In this document: positions 11,201 through 24,142 of the stretch, piece by piece
How the letters are laid out: each line of letters starts with the position of its first letter
Position numbering within the stretch: the stretch's first letter is position 1
Assembly (NCBI GenBank): GCA_964247055.1
Contig: OZ176052.1
Span: 13,516,001 to 13,580,000 of the forward strand
Direction of reading: 5' to 3'
DNA from: Paragordius varius
Taxonomy: Eukaryota; Nematomorpha
Length of the DNA stretch: 64,000 bases
Notes under the pieces: generated by a model
Seen by the model: the letters and a program-made list of their open reading frames with translations, nothing else
Databases searched by the model: none
What the model was told of the DNA's origin: nothing
Program-made: the position numbers and the translations under genes

Positions 11201-14200
11201 AATCGTATAAAATAAATTTTTTAAATATTTAAAAAATTCATAAAAGTTACATTTATAGTCCGATCCCCAAAATATTTGTGGTGATGATGGAACTACCATA
11301 GGGCTACCCAAAAAAAATTATGGTGACATCACCTGATCAAATTTGGATTTTAGGTAGCCATTTTTATTTTTAAAATCGTATAAAATAAATTTTTTAAATA
11401 TTTAAAAAATTCAAAAAAAATACATTTATACTCCGATCTCGACAATATTTGGGGTGATGATGGAATTACCATAGGGCTACCCAAAAAAAATTATGGTGAC
11501 ATCACCTGATCAAATTTGGATTTTAGGTAGCCATTTTTATTTTTAAAATCGTATAAAATAAATTTTTTAAATATTTAAAAAATTCATAAAAATTACATTT
11601 ATACTCCGATCTCAAAAATATTTGGGGTGATGATGGAACTACTATAGGGCTACCCAAAAAAAATTATGGCGACATCACCTGATCAAATTTGGATTTTAGG
11701 TAGCCATTTTTATTTTTAAAATCGTATAAAATAAATTTTTTAAATATTTAAAAAATTTATAAAAATTACATTTATACTCCGATCTCAAAAATATTTGGGG
11801 TTATGATGGAACTACTATAGGGCTACCCAAAAAAAATTATGGCGACATCACCTGATCAAATTTGGATTTTAGGTAGCCATTTTTATTTTTAAAATCGTAT
11901 AAAATAAATTTTTTAAATATTTAAAAAATTCATAAAAATTACATTTAAAGTCCGATCTCAAAAATATTTGGAGTTATGATGGAACAACCATAGGGCTACC
12001 CAAAAAAAATTATGGCGACATCACCTGATCAAATTTGGATTTTAGGTAGCCATTTTTATTTTTAAAATCGTATAAAATAAATTTTTTAAATATTTAAAAA
12101 ATTCATAAAAATTACATTTATACTCCGATCTCAAAAATATTTGGGGTGATGATGGAACTACTATAGGGCTACCCAAAAAAAATTATGGCGACATCACCTG
12201 ATCAAATTTGGATTTTAGGTAGCCATTTTTATTTTTAAAATCGTATAAAATAAATTTTTTAAATATTTAAAAAATTCATAAAAATTACATTTATACTCCG
12301 ATCTCAAAAATATTTGGGGTGATGATGGAACTACCATAGGGCTACCCAAAAAAAATTATGGTGACATCACCTGATCAAATTTGGATTTTAGGTAGCCATT
12401 TTTATTTTTAAAATTGTATAAAATAAATTTTTTAAATATTTAAAAAATTCATAAAAATTACATGTATAGTCCGATCCCCAAAATATTTGGGGTGATGATG
12501 GAACTACCATAGGGCTACCCAAAAAAAATTATGTCGACATCACCTGATCAAATTTGGATTTTAGGTAGCCATTTTTATTTTTAAAATCGTATAAAATAAA
12601 TTTTTTAAATATTTAAAAAATTCATAAAAATTACATTTATACTCCGATCTCAAAAATATTTGGGGTTATGATGGAACTACTATAGGGCTACCCAAAAAAA
12701 ATTATGGCGACATCACCTGATCAAATTTGGATTTTAGGTAGCCATTTTTATTTTTAAAATCGTATAAAATAAATTTTTTAAATATTTAAAAAATTCAAAA
12801 AAAATACATTTATACTCCGATCTCGACAATATTTGGGGTGATGATGGAACTACCATAGGGCTACCCAAAAAAAATTATGGTGACATCACCTGATCAAATT
12901 TGGATTTTAGGTAGCCATTTTTATTTTTAAAATCGTATAAAATAAATTTTTTAAATATTTAAAAAATTCATAAAAATTACATTTATAGTCCGATCCCCAA
13001 AATATTTGGGGTGATGATGGAACTATGATAGGGCTACGTAAAAAAAATTATGGCGACATCACCTGATCAAATTTGGATTTTAGGTAGCCATTTTTATTTT
13101 TAAATCGTATAAAATAAATTTTTTAAATATTTAAAAAATTCATAAAAATTACATTTATAGTCCGATCCCCAAAATATTTGGGGTGATGATGGAACTACCA
13201 TAGGGCTACCCAAAAAAAATTATGGCGACATCACCTGATCAAATTTAGATTTTAGGTAGCCATTTTTATTTTTAAAATCGTATAAAATAAATTTTTTAAA
13301 TATTTAAAAAATTCATAAAAATTACATTTATAGTCCGATCCCCAAAGTATTCGGGGTGATGATGGAACTACCATAGGGCTACCCAAAAAAAATTATGGCG
13401 ACATCACCTGATCAAATTTGGATTTTAGGTAGCCATTTTTATTTTTAAAATCGTATAAAATAAGTTTTTTAAATATTTAAAAAATTCATAAAAATTACAT
13501 TTATAGTCCGATCCCCAAAATATTTGGGGTGATGATGGAACTATGATAGGGCTACGTAAAAAAAATTATGGCGACATCACCTGATCAAATTTGGATTTTA
13601 GGTAGCCATTTTTATTTTTAAAATCGTATAAAATAAATTTTTTAAATATTTAAAATTAATAAAAATTACATTTATACTCCGATCTCGAAAATATTTGGGG
13701 TGATGATGGAACTACCATAGGGCTACCCAAAAAAAATTATAGTGACATCACCTGATCAAATTTGGATTTTAGGTAGCCATTTTTATATTTAAAATCGTAT
13801 AAAATAAATTTTTTAAATATTTAAAAAATTCAAAAAAATTACATTTATATTCCGATCTCGAAAATATTTGGGGTGATGATGGAACTACCATAGGGCTACC
13901 CAAAAAAAATTATGGTGACATCACCTGATCAAATTTGGATTTTAGGTAGCCATTTTTATTTTTAAAATCGTATAAAATAAATTTTTTAAATATTTAAAAA
14001 ATTCATAAAAATTACATTTATACTCCGATCTCGAAAATATTTGGGGTGATGATGGAACTACCATAGGGCTACCCAAAAAAAATTATAGTGACATCACCTG
14101 ATCAAATTTGGATTTTAGGTAGCCATTTTTATTTTTAAAATCGTATAAAATAAATTTTTTAAATATTTAAAAAATTCATAAAAATTACATTTATAGTCCG

Positions 14201-14467
14201 ATCCCCAAAGTATTCGGGGTGATGATGGAACTACCATAGGGCTACCCAAAAAAAATTATGGTGACATCACCTGATCAAATTTGGATTTTAAGTAGCCATT
14301 TTTATTTTTAAAATCGTATAAAATAAATTTTTTAAATATTTAAAAAATTCATAAAAATTACATTTATACTCCGATCTCGAAAATATTTGGGGTGATGATG
14401 GAACTACCATAGGGCTACCCAAAAAAAATTATGGCGACATCACCTGATCAAATTTGGATTTTAGGTA
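8251..14467. repeat. Mixed A/B/C satellite region without a clear tandem HOR
   Basis: No gene or insertion is visible. The last type F monomer lies near 8866 and the first type B near 9531. A, B and C monomers alternate, with sporadic TTATGATGG (D-like) units near 11.8-12.0 and 12.7 kb. A two-monomer cassette, B with AAAAGTTACA and ATTTGTGGTG followed by C with GAATTACC, occurs at 9803-10148 and again at 11184-11529. Two B monomers with AACTATGATAGGGCTACGT occur at 13021 and 13539, three units apart. An A-to-B intermediate core, CTCCGATCCTCAAAATA, is at about 10739. Confidence 0.8.
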
Positions 14468-15473
14468 GCCATTTTTATTTTTAAAATCGTATAAAATAAA
14501 TTTTTTAAATATTTAAAAAATTCATAAAAATTACATTTATAGTCCGATCCCCAAAATATTTGGGGTGATGATGGAACTACCATAGGGCTACCCCAAAAAA
14601 ATTATGGTGACATCACCTGATCAAATTTGGATTTTAGGTAGCCATTTTTATTTTTAAAATCGTATAAAATAAATTTTTTAAATATTTAAAAAATTCATAA
14701 AAATTACATTTATACTCCGATCTCGAAAATATTTGGGGTGATGATGGAAATACCATAGGGCTACCCAAAATAGTGACATCACCTGATCAAATTTGGATTT
14801 TAGGTAGCCATTTTTATTTTTAAAATCGTATAAAATAAATTTTTTAAATATTTAAAAAATTCATAAAAATTACATTTATACGATCTCGAAAATATTTGGG
14901 GTGATGATGGAACTAACATAGGGCTACCCAAAAAAAATTATGTCACCTGATCAAATTTGGATTTTAGGTAGCCATTTTTATTTTTAAAATCGTATAAAAT
15001 AAATTTTTTAAATATTTAAAAAATTCATAAAAATTACATTTATAGTCCGATCCCCAAAATATTTGGGGTGATGATGGAACTACCATAGGGCTACCCAAAA
15101 AAAATTATGGTGACATCACCTGATCAAATTTGGATTTTAGGTAGCCATTTTTATTTTTAAAATCGTATAAAATAAATTTTTTAAATATTTAAAAAATTCA
15201 TAAAAATTACATTTATACTCCGATCTCGAAAATATTTGGGGTGATGATGGAAATACCATAGGGCTACCCAAAATAGTGACATCACCTGATCAAATTTGGA
15301 TTTTAGGTAGCCATTTTTATTTTTAAAATCGTATAAAATAAATTTTTTAAATATTTAAAAAATTCATAAAAATTACATTTATACGATCTCGAAAATATTT
15401 GGGGTGATGATGGAACTAACATAGGGCTACCCAAAAAAAATTATGTCACCTGATCAAATTTGGATTTTAGGTA
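14468..15473. repeat. 3-monomer HOR in two tandem copies (503 bp each)
   Basis: Copy 1 is 14468-14970 and copy 2 is 14971-15473. Each consists of a 173-bp B monomer, a 166-bp A monomer with GGAAATACC and a shortened CCCAAAATAGTGAC, and a 164-bp A monomer with TATACGATCTCG, AACTAACATAG and TTATGTCACC. The three lengths sum to the observed 503 bp. One clear difference is CTACCCCAAAAAAATT in copy 1. The two short monomers also occur as a pair at 20807 and 23026, so the pair is old and the tandem doubling is young. Confidence 0.92.
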
Positions 15474-15819
15474 GCCATTTTTATTTTTAAAATCGTATAA
15501 AATAAATTTTTTAAATATTTAAAAAATTCATAAAAATTACATTTATAGTCCGATCCCCAAAATATTTGGGGTGATGATGGAACTACCATAGGGCTACGCA
15601 AAAAAAATTATGGCGACATCCCCTGATCAAATTTGGATTTTAGGTAGCCATTTTTATTTTTAAAATCGTATAAAATAAATTTTTTAAATATTTAAAAAAT
15701 TCAAAAAAATTACATTTATACTCCGATCTCGAAAATATTTGGGGTGATGATGGAACTACCATAGGGTTACCCAAAAAAAATTATGGTGAAATCACCTGAT
15801 CAAATTTGGATTTTAGGTA
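15144..15819. repeat. Dispersed 4-monomer cassette, copy 1 (676 bp)
   Basis: The order is a 166-bp A monomer (CCCAAAATAGTGAC), a 164-bp A monomer (TATACGATCTCG, AACTAACATAG), a B monomer with GGGCTACGC and GGCGACATCCCC, then a C/A hybrid (TTCAAAAAAATTA with CTCGAAAATA and GGGTTACCC). The same four in the same order occur at 20807-21482 and 23026-23701. It overlaps copy 2 of the 3-monomer HOR, so the cassette shares its first two monomers with that HOR. Confidence 0.88.
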
Positions 15820-17376
15820 GCCATTTTTATTTTTAAAATCTTATAAAATAAATTTTTTAAATATTTAAAAAATTCATAAAAATTACATTTATACTCCGAT
15901 CTCGAAAATATTTGGGGTGATGATGGAACTACTATAGGGCTACCCAAAAAAAATTTTGGCGACATCACCTGATCAAATTTGGATTTTAGGTAGCCATTTT
16001 TATTTTTAAAATCGTATAAAATAAATTTTTTAAATATTTAAAAAATTCATAAAAATTACATTTATATTCCGATCTCGAAAATATTTGGGGTGATGATGGA
16101 ACTACCATAGGGCTACCCAAAAAAAATTATGGCGATATCACCTGATCAAATTTGGATTTTAGGTAGCCATTTTTATTTTTAAAATCGTATAAAATAAATT
16201 TTTTAAATATTTTAAAAATTCATAAAAATTACATTTATACTCCGACCTCGAAAATATTTGGGGTGATGATGGAACTACCATAGGGCTACCCAAAAAAAAT
16301 TATGGTGACATCACCTGATCAAATTTGGATTTTAGGTAGCCATTTTTATTTTTAAAATCGTATAAAATAAATTTTTTAAATATTTAAAAAATTCAAAAAA
16401 ATTACATTTATACTCCGATCTCGACAATATTTGGGGTGATGATGGAACTACCATAGGGCTACCCAAAAAAAATTATGGTGACATCACCTGATCAAATTTG
16501 GATTTTAGGTAGCCATTTTTATTTTTAAAATCGTATAAAATAAATTTTTTAAATATTTAAAAAATTCAAAAAAATTACATTTATACTCCGATCTCGACAA
16601 TATTTGGGGTGATGATGGAACTACCATAGGGCTACCCAAAAAAAATTATGGTGACATCACCTGATCAAATTTGGATTTTAGGTAGCCATTTTTATTTTTA
16701 AAATCGTATAAAATAAATTTTTTAAATATTTAAAAAATTCATAAAAATTACATTTATACTCCGATCTCGAAAATATTAGGGGTGATGATGGAACTACCAT
16801 AGGGCTACCCAAAAAAAATTATGGTGACATCACCTGATCAAATTTGGATTTTAGGTAGCCATTTTTATTTTTAAAATCGTATAAAATAAATTTTTTAAAT
16901 ATTTAAAAACTTCATAAAAATTACATTTATAGTCCGATCCCCAAAATATTTGGGGTGATGATGGAACTACCATAAAGCTACCCAAAAAAAATTATGACGA
17001 CATCACCTGATCAAATTTGGATTTTAGGTAGCCATTTTTATTTTTAAAATCGTATAAAATAAATTTTTTAAATATTTAAAAAATTCAAAAAAATTCCATT
17101 TATACTCCGATCTCGACAATATTTGGGGTGATGATGGAACTACCATAGGGCTACCCAAAAAAAATTATGGTGACATCACCTGATCAAATTTGGATTTTAG
17201 GTAGCCATTTTTATTTTTAAAATCGTATAAAATAAATTTTTTAAATGTTTAAAAAATTTATAAAAATTACATTTATACTCCGATCTCGAAAATATTTGGG
17301 GTGATGATGGAACTACCATAGGGCTACCCAAAAAAAATTATGGTGACATCACCTGATCAAATTTGGATTTTAGGTA
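15820..17376. repeat. Mixed satellite region with a GGTGAAATC / CTACTATAGGG pair at its left edge
   Basis: No gene or insertion is visible. The pair GGTGAAATCACC (about 15786) followed by CTACTATAGGG with TTTTGGCGAC (about 15928-15960) copies the pair at the window start. Next come A monomers with ATTCCGATCTCG and GGCGATATC, two consecutive C monomers (16.4-16.65 kb), one B monomer with CCATAAAGC and TTATGACGAC (about 16.97 kb), and another C monomer. Confidence 0.8.
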
Positions 17377-18747
17377 GCCATTTTTATTTTTAAAATCGTA
17401 TAAAATAAATTTTTTAAATATTAAAAAAATTCATAAAAATTACATTTATAGTCCGATCCCCAAAGTATTTAGGGTGATGATGGAACTACCACAGGGCTAC
17501 CTTAAAAAATTATAGTGACATCACCTGATCAAATTTGGATTTTAGGTAGCCATTTTTATTTTTAAAATCGTATAAAATAAATTTTTTAAATATTTAAAAA
17601 AATCATAAAAATTACATTTATACTTTGATCTCGAAAATATTTGGGGTGATGATGGAACTATAGGGCTACCCAAAAAAATTATAGTGACATCACCTGATCA
17701 AATTTGGATTTTAGGTAGCCATTTTTATTTTTAAAATCGTATAAAATAAATTTTTTAAATATTTAAAAAATATATAAAAATTACATTTATACTCCGATCT
17801 CGAAAATATTTGGGGTGATGATGGAACTACCATAGGGCTACCCAAAAAAAATTATGGTGACATCACCTGATCAAATTTGGATTTTAGGTAGCCATTTTTA
17901 TTTTTAAAATCGTATAAAATAAATTTTTTAAATATTTAAAAAATTCATAAAAATTACATTTATACTCCGATCTCGAAAATATTTGGGGTGATGATGGAAC
18001 TACCATAGGGCTACCCAAAAAATTATAGTGACATCACCTGATCAAATTTGGATTTTAGGTAGCCATTTTTATTTTTAAAATCGTATAAAATAAGTTTTTT
18101 AAATATTTAAAAAATTCATAAAAATTTTTATACTCCGAGCTCGAAAATATTTGGGGTGATGATGGAACTACCATAGGGCTACCCAAAAAAAATTATGGTG
18201 ACATCACCTGATCAAATTTGGATTTTAGGTAGCCATTTTTATTTTTAAAATCGTATAAAATAAATTTTTTAAATATTTAAAAAATTCATAAAAATTACAT
18301 TTATAGTCCGATCCCCAAAAATTTAAGGTGATGATGGAACTACCATAGGGCTACCCAAAAAAATTATAGTGACATCACCTTATCAAATTTGGATTTTAGG
18401 TAGCCATTTTTATTTTTGAAATCGTATAAAATAAATTTTTTAAATATTTAAAAAATTCATAAAAATTACATTTATACTCCGATCTCGAAAATATTTGGGG
18501 TGATAATGGAACTACCATAGGGCTACCCAAAAAAATTATGGTGACATCACCTGATCAAATTTGGATTTTAGGTAGCCATTTTTATTTTTAAAATCGTATA
18601 AAATAAATTTTTTAAATATTTAAAAAATTCATAAAAATTACATTTATACTCCGATCTCGAAAATATTTGGGGTGATGATGGAACCACCATAGGGCTACCC
18701 AAAAAAAATTATGGTGACATCACCTGATCAAATTTGGATTTTAGGTA
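17377..18747. repeat. 8-monomer HOR, copy 1 (about 1371 bp)
   Basis: Marks in order: B with ATTAAAAAAATTC and a degenerate CTACCTTAAAAAATTATAG (17.5 kb); A with an altered GGAACTATAGGGC; A units; AAGTTTTTTAAAT with AAAAATTTTTATACTCC (18121); B with CCCCAAAAATTTAAGG (18306) and ACCTTATCAAA; TTTTTGAAATCG with GATAATGG (18418-18508); and a closing A monomer. The same series follows at offset 1367-1371. The AAAAATTTTTATACTCC plus CCCCAAAAATTTAGGG pair also occurs at about 9.35-9.55 kb, suggesting an older source. Confidence 0.85.
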
Positions 18748-19942
18748 GCCATTTTTATTTTTAAAATCGTATAAAATAAATTTTTTAAATATTAAAAAAA
18801 TTCATAAAAATTACATTTATAGTCCGATCCTCAAAGTATTTGGGGTGATGATGGAACTACCATAGTTAAAAAATTATAGTGACATCACCTGATCAAATTT
18901 GGATTTTAGGTAGCCATTTTTATTTTTAAAATCGTATAAAGTAAATTTTTTAAATATTTAAAAAATTCATAAAAATTACATTTATACTCCGATCTCGAAA
19001 ATATTTGGGGTGATGATGGAACTACCATAGGGCTACCCAAAAAAATTATAGTGACATCACCTGATCAAATTTGGATTTTAGGTAGCCATTTTTATTTTTA
19101 AAATCGTATAAAATAAATTTTTTAAATATTTAAAAAATTCATAAAAATTACATTTATACTCCGATCTCGAAAATATTTGGGGTAATGATGGAACTACCAT
19201 AAGGCTACCCAAAAAAATTATAGTGACATCACCTGATCAAATTTGGATTTTAGGTAGCCATTTTTATTTTTAAAATCGTATAAAATAAGTTTTTTAAATA
19301 TTTAAAAAATTCATAAAAATTACATTTATACTCCGATCTCGAAAATATTTGGGGTGATGATGGAACTACCATAGGGCTACCCAAAAAAATTATAGTGACA
19401 TCACCTGATCAAATTTGGATTTTAGGTAGCCATTTTTATTTTTAAAATCGTATAAAATAAGTTTTTTAAATATTTAAAAAATTCATAAAAATTTTTATAC
19501 TCCGATCTCGAAAATATTTGGGGTGATGATGGAACTACCATAGGGCTACCCAAAAAAAATTATGGTGACATCACCTGATCAAATTTGGATTTTAGGTAGC
19601 CATTTTTATTTTTAAAATCGTATAAAATAAATTTTTTAAATATTTAAAAAATTCATAAAAATTACATTTATAGTCCGATCCCCAAAAATTTAGGGTGATG
19701 ATGGAACTACCATAGGGCTACCCAAAAAAATTATAGTGACATCACCTTATCAAATTTGGATTTTAGGTAGCCATTTTTATTTTTGAAATCGTATAAAATA
19801 AATTTTTTAATCATTTAAAAAATTCATAAAAATTACATTTATACTCCGATCTCGAAAATATTTGGGGTGATAATGGAACTACCATAGGGCTACCCAAAAA
19901 AAATTATAGTGACATCACCTGATCAAATTTGGATTTTAGGTA
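18748..19942. repeat. 8-monomer HOR, copy 2 (about 7 monomers retained)
   Basis: The first monomer has ATTAAAAAAATTC, GTCCGATCCTCAAAG and a shortened CCATAGTTAAAAAATTATAG, matching copy 1 after a small deletion. AAAAATTTTTATACTCC is at 19488, the CCCCAAAAATTTAGGG B monomer at 19673, and TTTTTGAAATCG at 19785, all at offset 1367 from copy 1. Homology stops where the next cassette begins at 19943, so the eighth monomer is replaced. Confidence 0.83.
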
Positions 19943-20460
19943 GCCATTTTTATTTTCAAAATCGTATAAAATAAATTTTTTAAATATTTAAAAAATTCAT
20001 AAAAATTACATTTATAGTCCGATCCCCAAAGTATTCGGGGTGATGATGGAACTACCATAGGGCTACCCAAAAAAAATTATGGCGACATCACCTGATCAAA
20101 TTTGGATTTTAGGTAGCCATTTTTATTTTTAAAATCGTATAAAATAAATTTTTTAAATATTTAAAAAATTCATAAAAATTACATTTATACTCCGATCTCG
20201 AAAATATTTGGGGTGATGATGGAACTACCATAGGGCTACCCAAAAAAATTATAGTGACATCACCCGATCATATTTGGATTTTAGATAGCCATTTTTATTT
20301 TTAAAATCGTATAAAATAAATTTTTTAAATATTTAAAAAATTAATAAAAATTACATTTATACTCCGATCTCGAAAATATTTGGGGTGATGATGGAACTAC
20401 CATAGGGCTACCCAAAAAAAATTATAGTGACATCACCTGATCAAATTTGGATTTTAGGTA
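19943..20460. repeat. 3-monomer cassette, copy 1 of three (about 517 bp)
   Basis: The order is B with CCCCAAAGTATTCGGGG, A with seven A and TTATAGTGAC, and A with TTAATAAAAATTA and TTATAGTGAC. The same triplet occurs at 21820-22336 and 25247-25763. This copy carries private changes (CACCCGATCATATTT, TTAGATAGCC), so it is the most diverged of the three. Confidence 0.8.
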
Positions 20461-20806
20461 GCCATTTTTAAATTTAAAATCGTATAAAATAAATTTTTTA
20501 AATATTTAAAAAATTCATAAAAATTACATTTATAGTCCGATCCCCAAAATATTTGGGGTGATGATGGAACTACCATAGGGCTACGCAAAAAAAATTATGG
20601 CGACATCCCCTGATCAAATTTGGATTTTAGGTAGCCATTTTTATTTTTAAAATCGTATAAAATAAATTTTTTAAATATTTAAAAAATTCAAAAAAATTAC
20701 ATTTATACTCCGATCTCGACAATATTTGGGGTGATGATGGAGCTACCATAGGGTTACCCAAAAAAAATTATGGTGACATCACCTGATCAAATTTGGATTT
20801 TAAGTA

Positions 20807-21482
20807 GCCATTTTTATTTTTAAAATCGTATAAAATAAATTTTTTAAATATTTAAAAAATTCATAAAAATTACATTTATACTCCGATCTCGAAAATATTT
20901 GGGGTGATGATGGAAATACCATAGGGCTACCCAAAATAGTGACATCACCTGATCAAATTTGGATTTTAGGTAGCCATTTTTATTTTTAAAATCGTATAAA
21001 ATAAATTTTTTAAATATTTAAAAAATTCATAAAAATTACATTTATACGATCTCGAAAATATTTGGGGTGATGATGGAACTAACATAGGGCTACCCAAAAA
21101 AAATTATGTCACCTGATCAAATTTGGATTTTAGGTAGCCATTTTTATTTTTAAAATCGTATAAAATAAATTTTTTAAATATTTAAAAAATTCATAAAAAT
21201 TACATTTATAGTCCGATCCCCAAAATATTTGGGGTGATGATGGAACTACCATAGGGCTACGCAAAAAAAATTATGGCGACATCCCCTGATCAAATTTGGA
21301 TTTTAGGTAGCCATTTTTATTTTTAAAATCGTATAAAATAAATTTTTTAAATATTTAAAAAATTCAAAAAAATTACATTTATACTCCGATCTCGAAAATA
21401 TTTGGGGTGATGATGGAACTACCATAGGGTTACCCAAAAAAAATTATGGTGACATCACCTGATCAAATTTGGATTTTAGGTA
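20807..21482. repeat. Dispersed 4-monomer cassette, copy 2 (676 bp)
   Basis: The order and lengths (166, 164, 173, 173) are the same as at 15144-15819: CCCAAAATAGTGAC, then TATACGATCTCG with TTATGTCACC, then B with CTACGC and GACATCCCC, then the hybrid with GGGTTACCC. It lies 5663 bp from copy 1 with unrelated subtype order in between, so the copies are dispersed, not tandem. Confidence 0.88.
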
Positions 21483-22336
21483 GCCATTTTTATTTTTAAA
21501 ATCGTATAAAATAAATTTTTTAAATATTTAAAAAATTCATAAAAATTACATTTATACGATCTCGAAAATATTTGGGGTGATGATGGAACTAACATAGGGC
21601 TACCCAAAAAAAATTATGTCACCTGATCAAATTTGGATTTTAGGTAGCCATTTTTATTTTTAAAATCGTATAAAATAAATTTTTTAAATATTTAAAAAAT
21701 TCATAAAAATTACATTTATAGTCCGATCCCCAAAATATTTGGGGTGATGATGGAACTACCATAGGGCTACCCAAAATAAATTATGGTGACATCACCTGAT
21801 CAAATTTGGATTTTAGGTAGCCATTTTTATTTTTAAAATCGTATAAAATAAATTTTTTAAATATTTAAAAAATTCATAAAAATTACATTTATAGTCCGAT
21901 CCCCAAAGTATTCGGGGTGATGATGGAACTACCATAGGGCTACCCAAAAAAAATTATGGCGACATCACCTGATCAAATTTGGATTTTAGGTAGCCATTTT
22001 TATTTTTAAAATCGTATAAAATAAATTTTTTAAATATTTAAAAAATTCATAAAAATTACATTTATACTCCGATCTCGAAAATATTTGGGGTGATGATGGA
22101 ACTACCATAGGGCTACCCAAAAAAATTATAGTGACATCACCTGATCAAATTTGGATTTTAGGTAGCCATTTTTATTTTTAAAATCGTATAAAATAAAATT
22201 TTTGAATATTTAAAAAATTAATAAAAATTACATTTATACTCCGATCTCGAAAATATTTGGGGTGATGATGGAACTACCATAGGGCTACCCAAAAAAAATT
22301 ATAGTGACATCACCTGATCAAATTTGGATTTTAGGT
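21483..22336. repeat. 5-monomer segment, copy 1 (854 bp)
   Basis: The segment contains a 164-bp TATACGATCTCG monomer, B with CCCAAAATAAATTATGG, B with AAAGTATTCGGGG, A with TTATAGTGAC, and A with an altered palindrome region (AAATAAAATTTTTGAATA) and TTAATAAAA. The same order recurs at 24910-25763, offset 3427 bp (about 20 monomers). The last three monomers are the cassette also seen at 19943. Confidence 0.86.
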
Positions 22337-23025
22337 AGCCATTTTTATTTTTAAAATCGTATAAAATAAATTTTTTAAATATTTAAAAAATTCATAAAAA
22401 TTACATTTATATTCCGATCTCGAAAATATTTGGGGTGATGATGGAACTACCATAGGGCTACCCAAAAAAAATTATGGTGACATCACCTGATCAAATTTGG
22501 ATTTTAGGTAGCCATTTTTATTTTTAAAATCGTATAAAATAAATTTTTTAAATATTTAAAAAATTCAAAAAAATTACATTTATACTCCGATCTCGACAAT
22601 ATTTGGGGTGATGATGGAACTACCATAGGGCTACCCAAAAAAAATTATGGCGACATCACCTGATCAAATATTTTAGGTAGCCATTTTTATTTTTAAAATC
22701 GTATAAAATAAATTTTTTAAATATTTAAAAAATTCATAAAAATTACATTTATAGTCCGATCCCCAAAATATTTGGGGTGATGATGGAACTACCATAGGGC
22801 TACCCAAAAAAAATTATGGTGACATCACCTGATCAAATTTGGATTTTAGGTAGCCATTTTTATTTTTAAAATCGTATAAAATAAATTTTTTAAATATTTA
22901 AAAAATTCATAAAAATTACATTTATAGTCCGATCCCCAAAATATTTGGGGTGATGATGGAACTACCATAGGGCTACCCAAAAAAAATTATGGTGACATCA
23001 CCTGATCAAATTTGGATTTTAGGTA

Positions 23026-23701
23026 GCCATTTTTATTTTTAAAATCGTATAAAATAAATTTTTTAAATATTTAAAAAATTCATAAAAATTACATTTATAC
23101 TCCGATCTCGAAAATATTTGGGGTGATGATGGAAATACCATAGGGCTACCCAAAATAGTGACATCACCTGATCAAATTTGGATTTTAGGTAGCCATTTTT
23201 ATTTTTAAAATCGTATAAAATAAATTTTTTAAATATTTAAAAAATTCATAAAAATTACATTTATACGATCTCGAAAATATTTGGGGTGATGATGGAACTA
23301 ACATAGGGCTACCCAAAAAAAATTATGTCACCTGATCAAATTTGGATTTTAGGTAGCCATTTTTATTTTTAAAATCGTATAAAATAAATTTTTTAAATAT
23401 TTAAAAAATTCATAAAAATTACATTTATAGTCCGATCCCCAAAATATTTGGGGTGATGATGGAACTACCATAGGGCTAAGCAAAAAAAATTATGGCGACA
23501 TCCCCTGATCAAATTTGGATTTTAGGTAGCCATTTTTATTTTTAAAATCGTATAAAATAAATTTTTTAAATATTTAAAAAATTCAAAAAAATTACATTTA
23601 TACTCCGATCTCGAAAATATTTGGGGTGATGATGGAACTACCATAGGGTTACCCAAAAAAAATTATGGTGACATCACCTGATCAAATTTGGATTTTAGGT
23701 A
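23026..23701. repeat. Dispersed 4-monomer cassette, copy 3 (676 bp)
   Basis: The marks are the same as at 15144 and 20807: CCCAAAATAGTGAC, TATACGATCTCG with AACTAACATAG, B with GACATCCCC, and hybrid with GGGTTACCC. The B monomer has CTAAGC in place of CTACGC. Its spacing from copy 2 is 2219 bp. Confidence 0.87.
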
Positions 23702-24125
23702 GCCATTTTTATTTTTAAAATCGTATAAAATAAATTTTTTAAATATTTAAAAAATTCATAAAAATTACATTTATAGTCCGAGCCCCAAAATATTTGGGGT
23801 GATGATGGAACTACCATAGGGCTACGCAAAAAAAATTATGGTGACATCACCTGATCAAATTTGGATTTTAGGTAGCCATTTTTATTTTTAAAATCGTATA
23901 AAATAAATTTTTTAAATATTTAAAAAATTCATAAAAATTACATTTATACGATCTCGAAAATATTTGGGGTGATGATGGAACTAACATAGGGCTACCCAAA
24001 AAAAATTATGGTGACATCACCTGATCAAATTTGGATTTTAGGTAGCCATTTTTATTTTTAAAATCGTATAAAATAAATTTTTTAAATATTTAAAAAATTC
24101 ATAAAAATTACATTTATAGTCCGAT

Positions 24126-24142
24126 CCCCAAAATATTTGGGG
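24126..24142. other. Type B hairpin CCCCAAA-ATA-TTTGGGG (example copy)
   Basis: In type B monomers the core CCCCAAAATATTTGGGG is a perfect 7-bp inverted repeat around a 3-base loop. The related form CCCCAAAGTATTTGGGG changes only the loop and keeps the stem. CCCCAAAGTATTCGGGG changes one stem position. Type A monomers have CTCGAAAATATTTGGGG and cannot form it. Type B first appears near 9.5 kb and is then frequent to the end of the window, so this hairpin distinguishes the left 9 kb from the rest. Confidence 0.8.
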
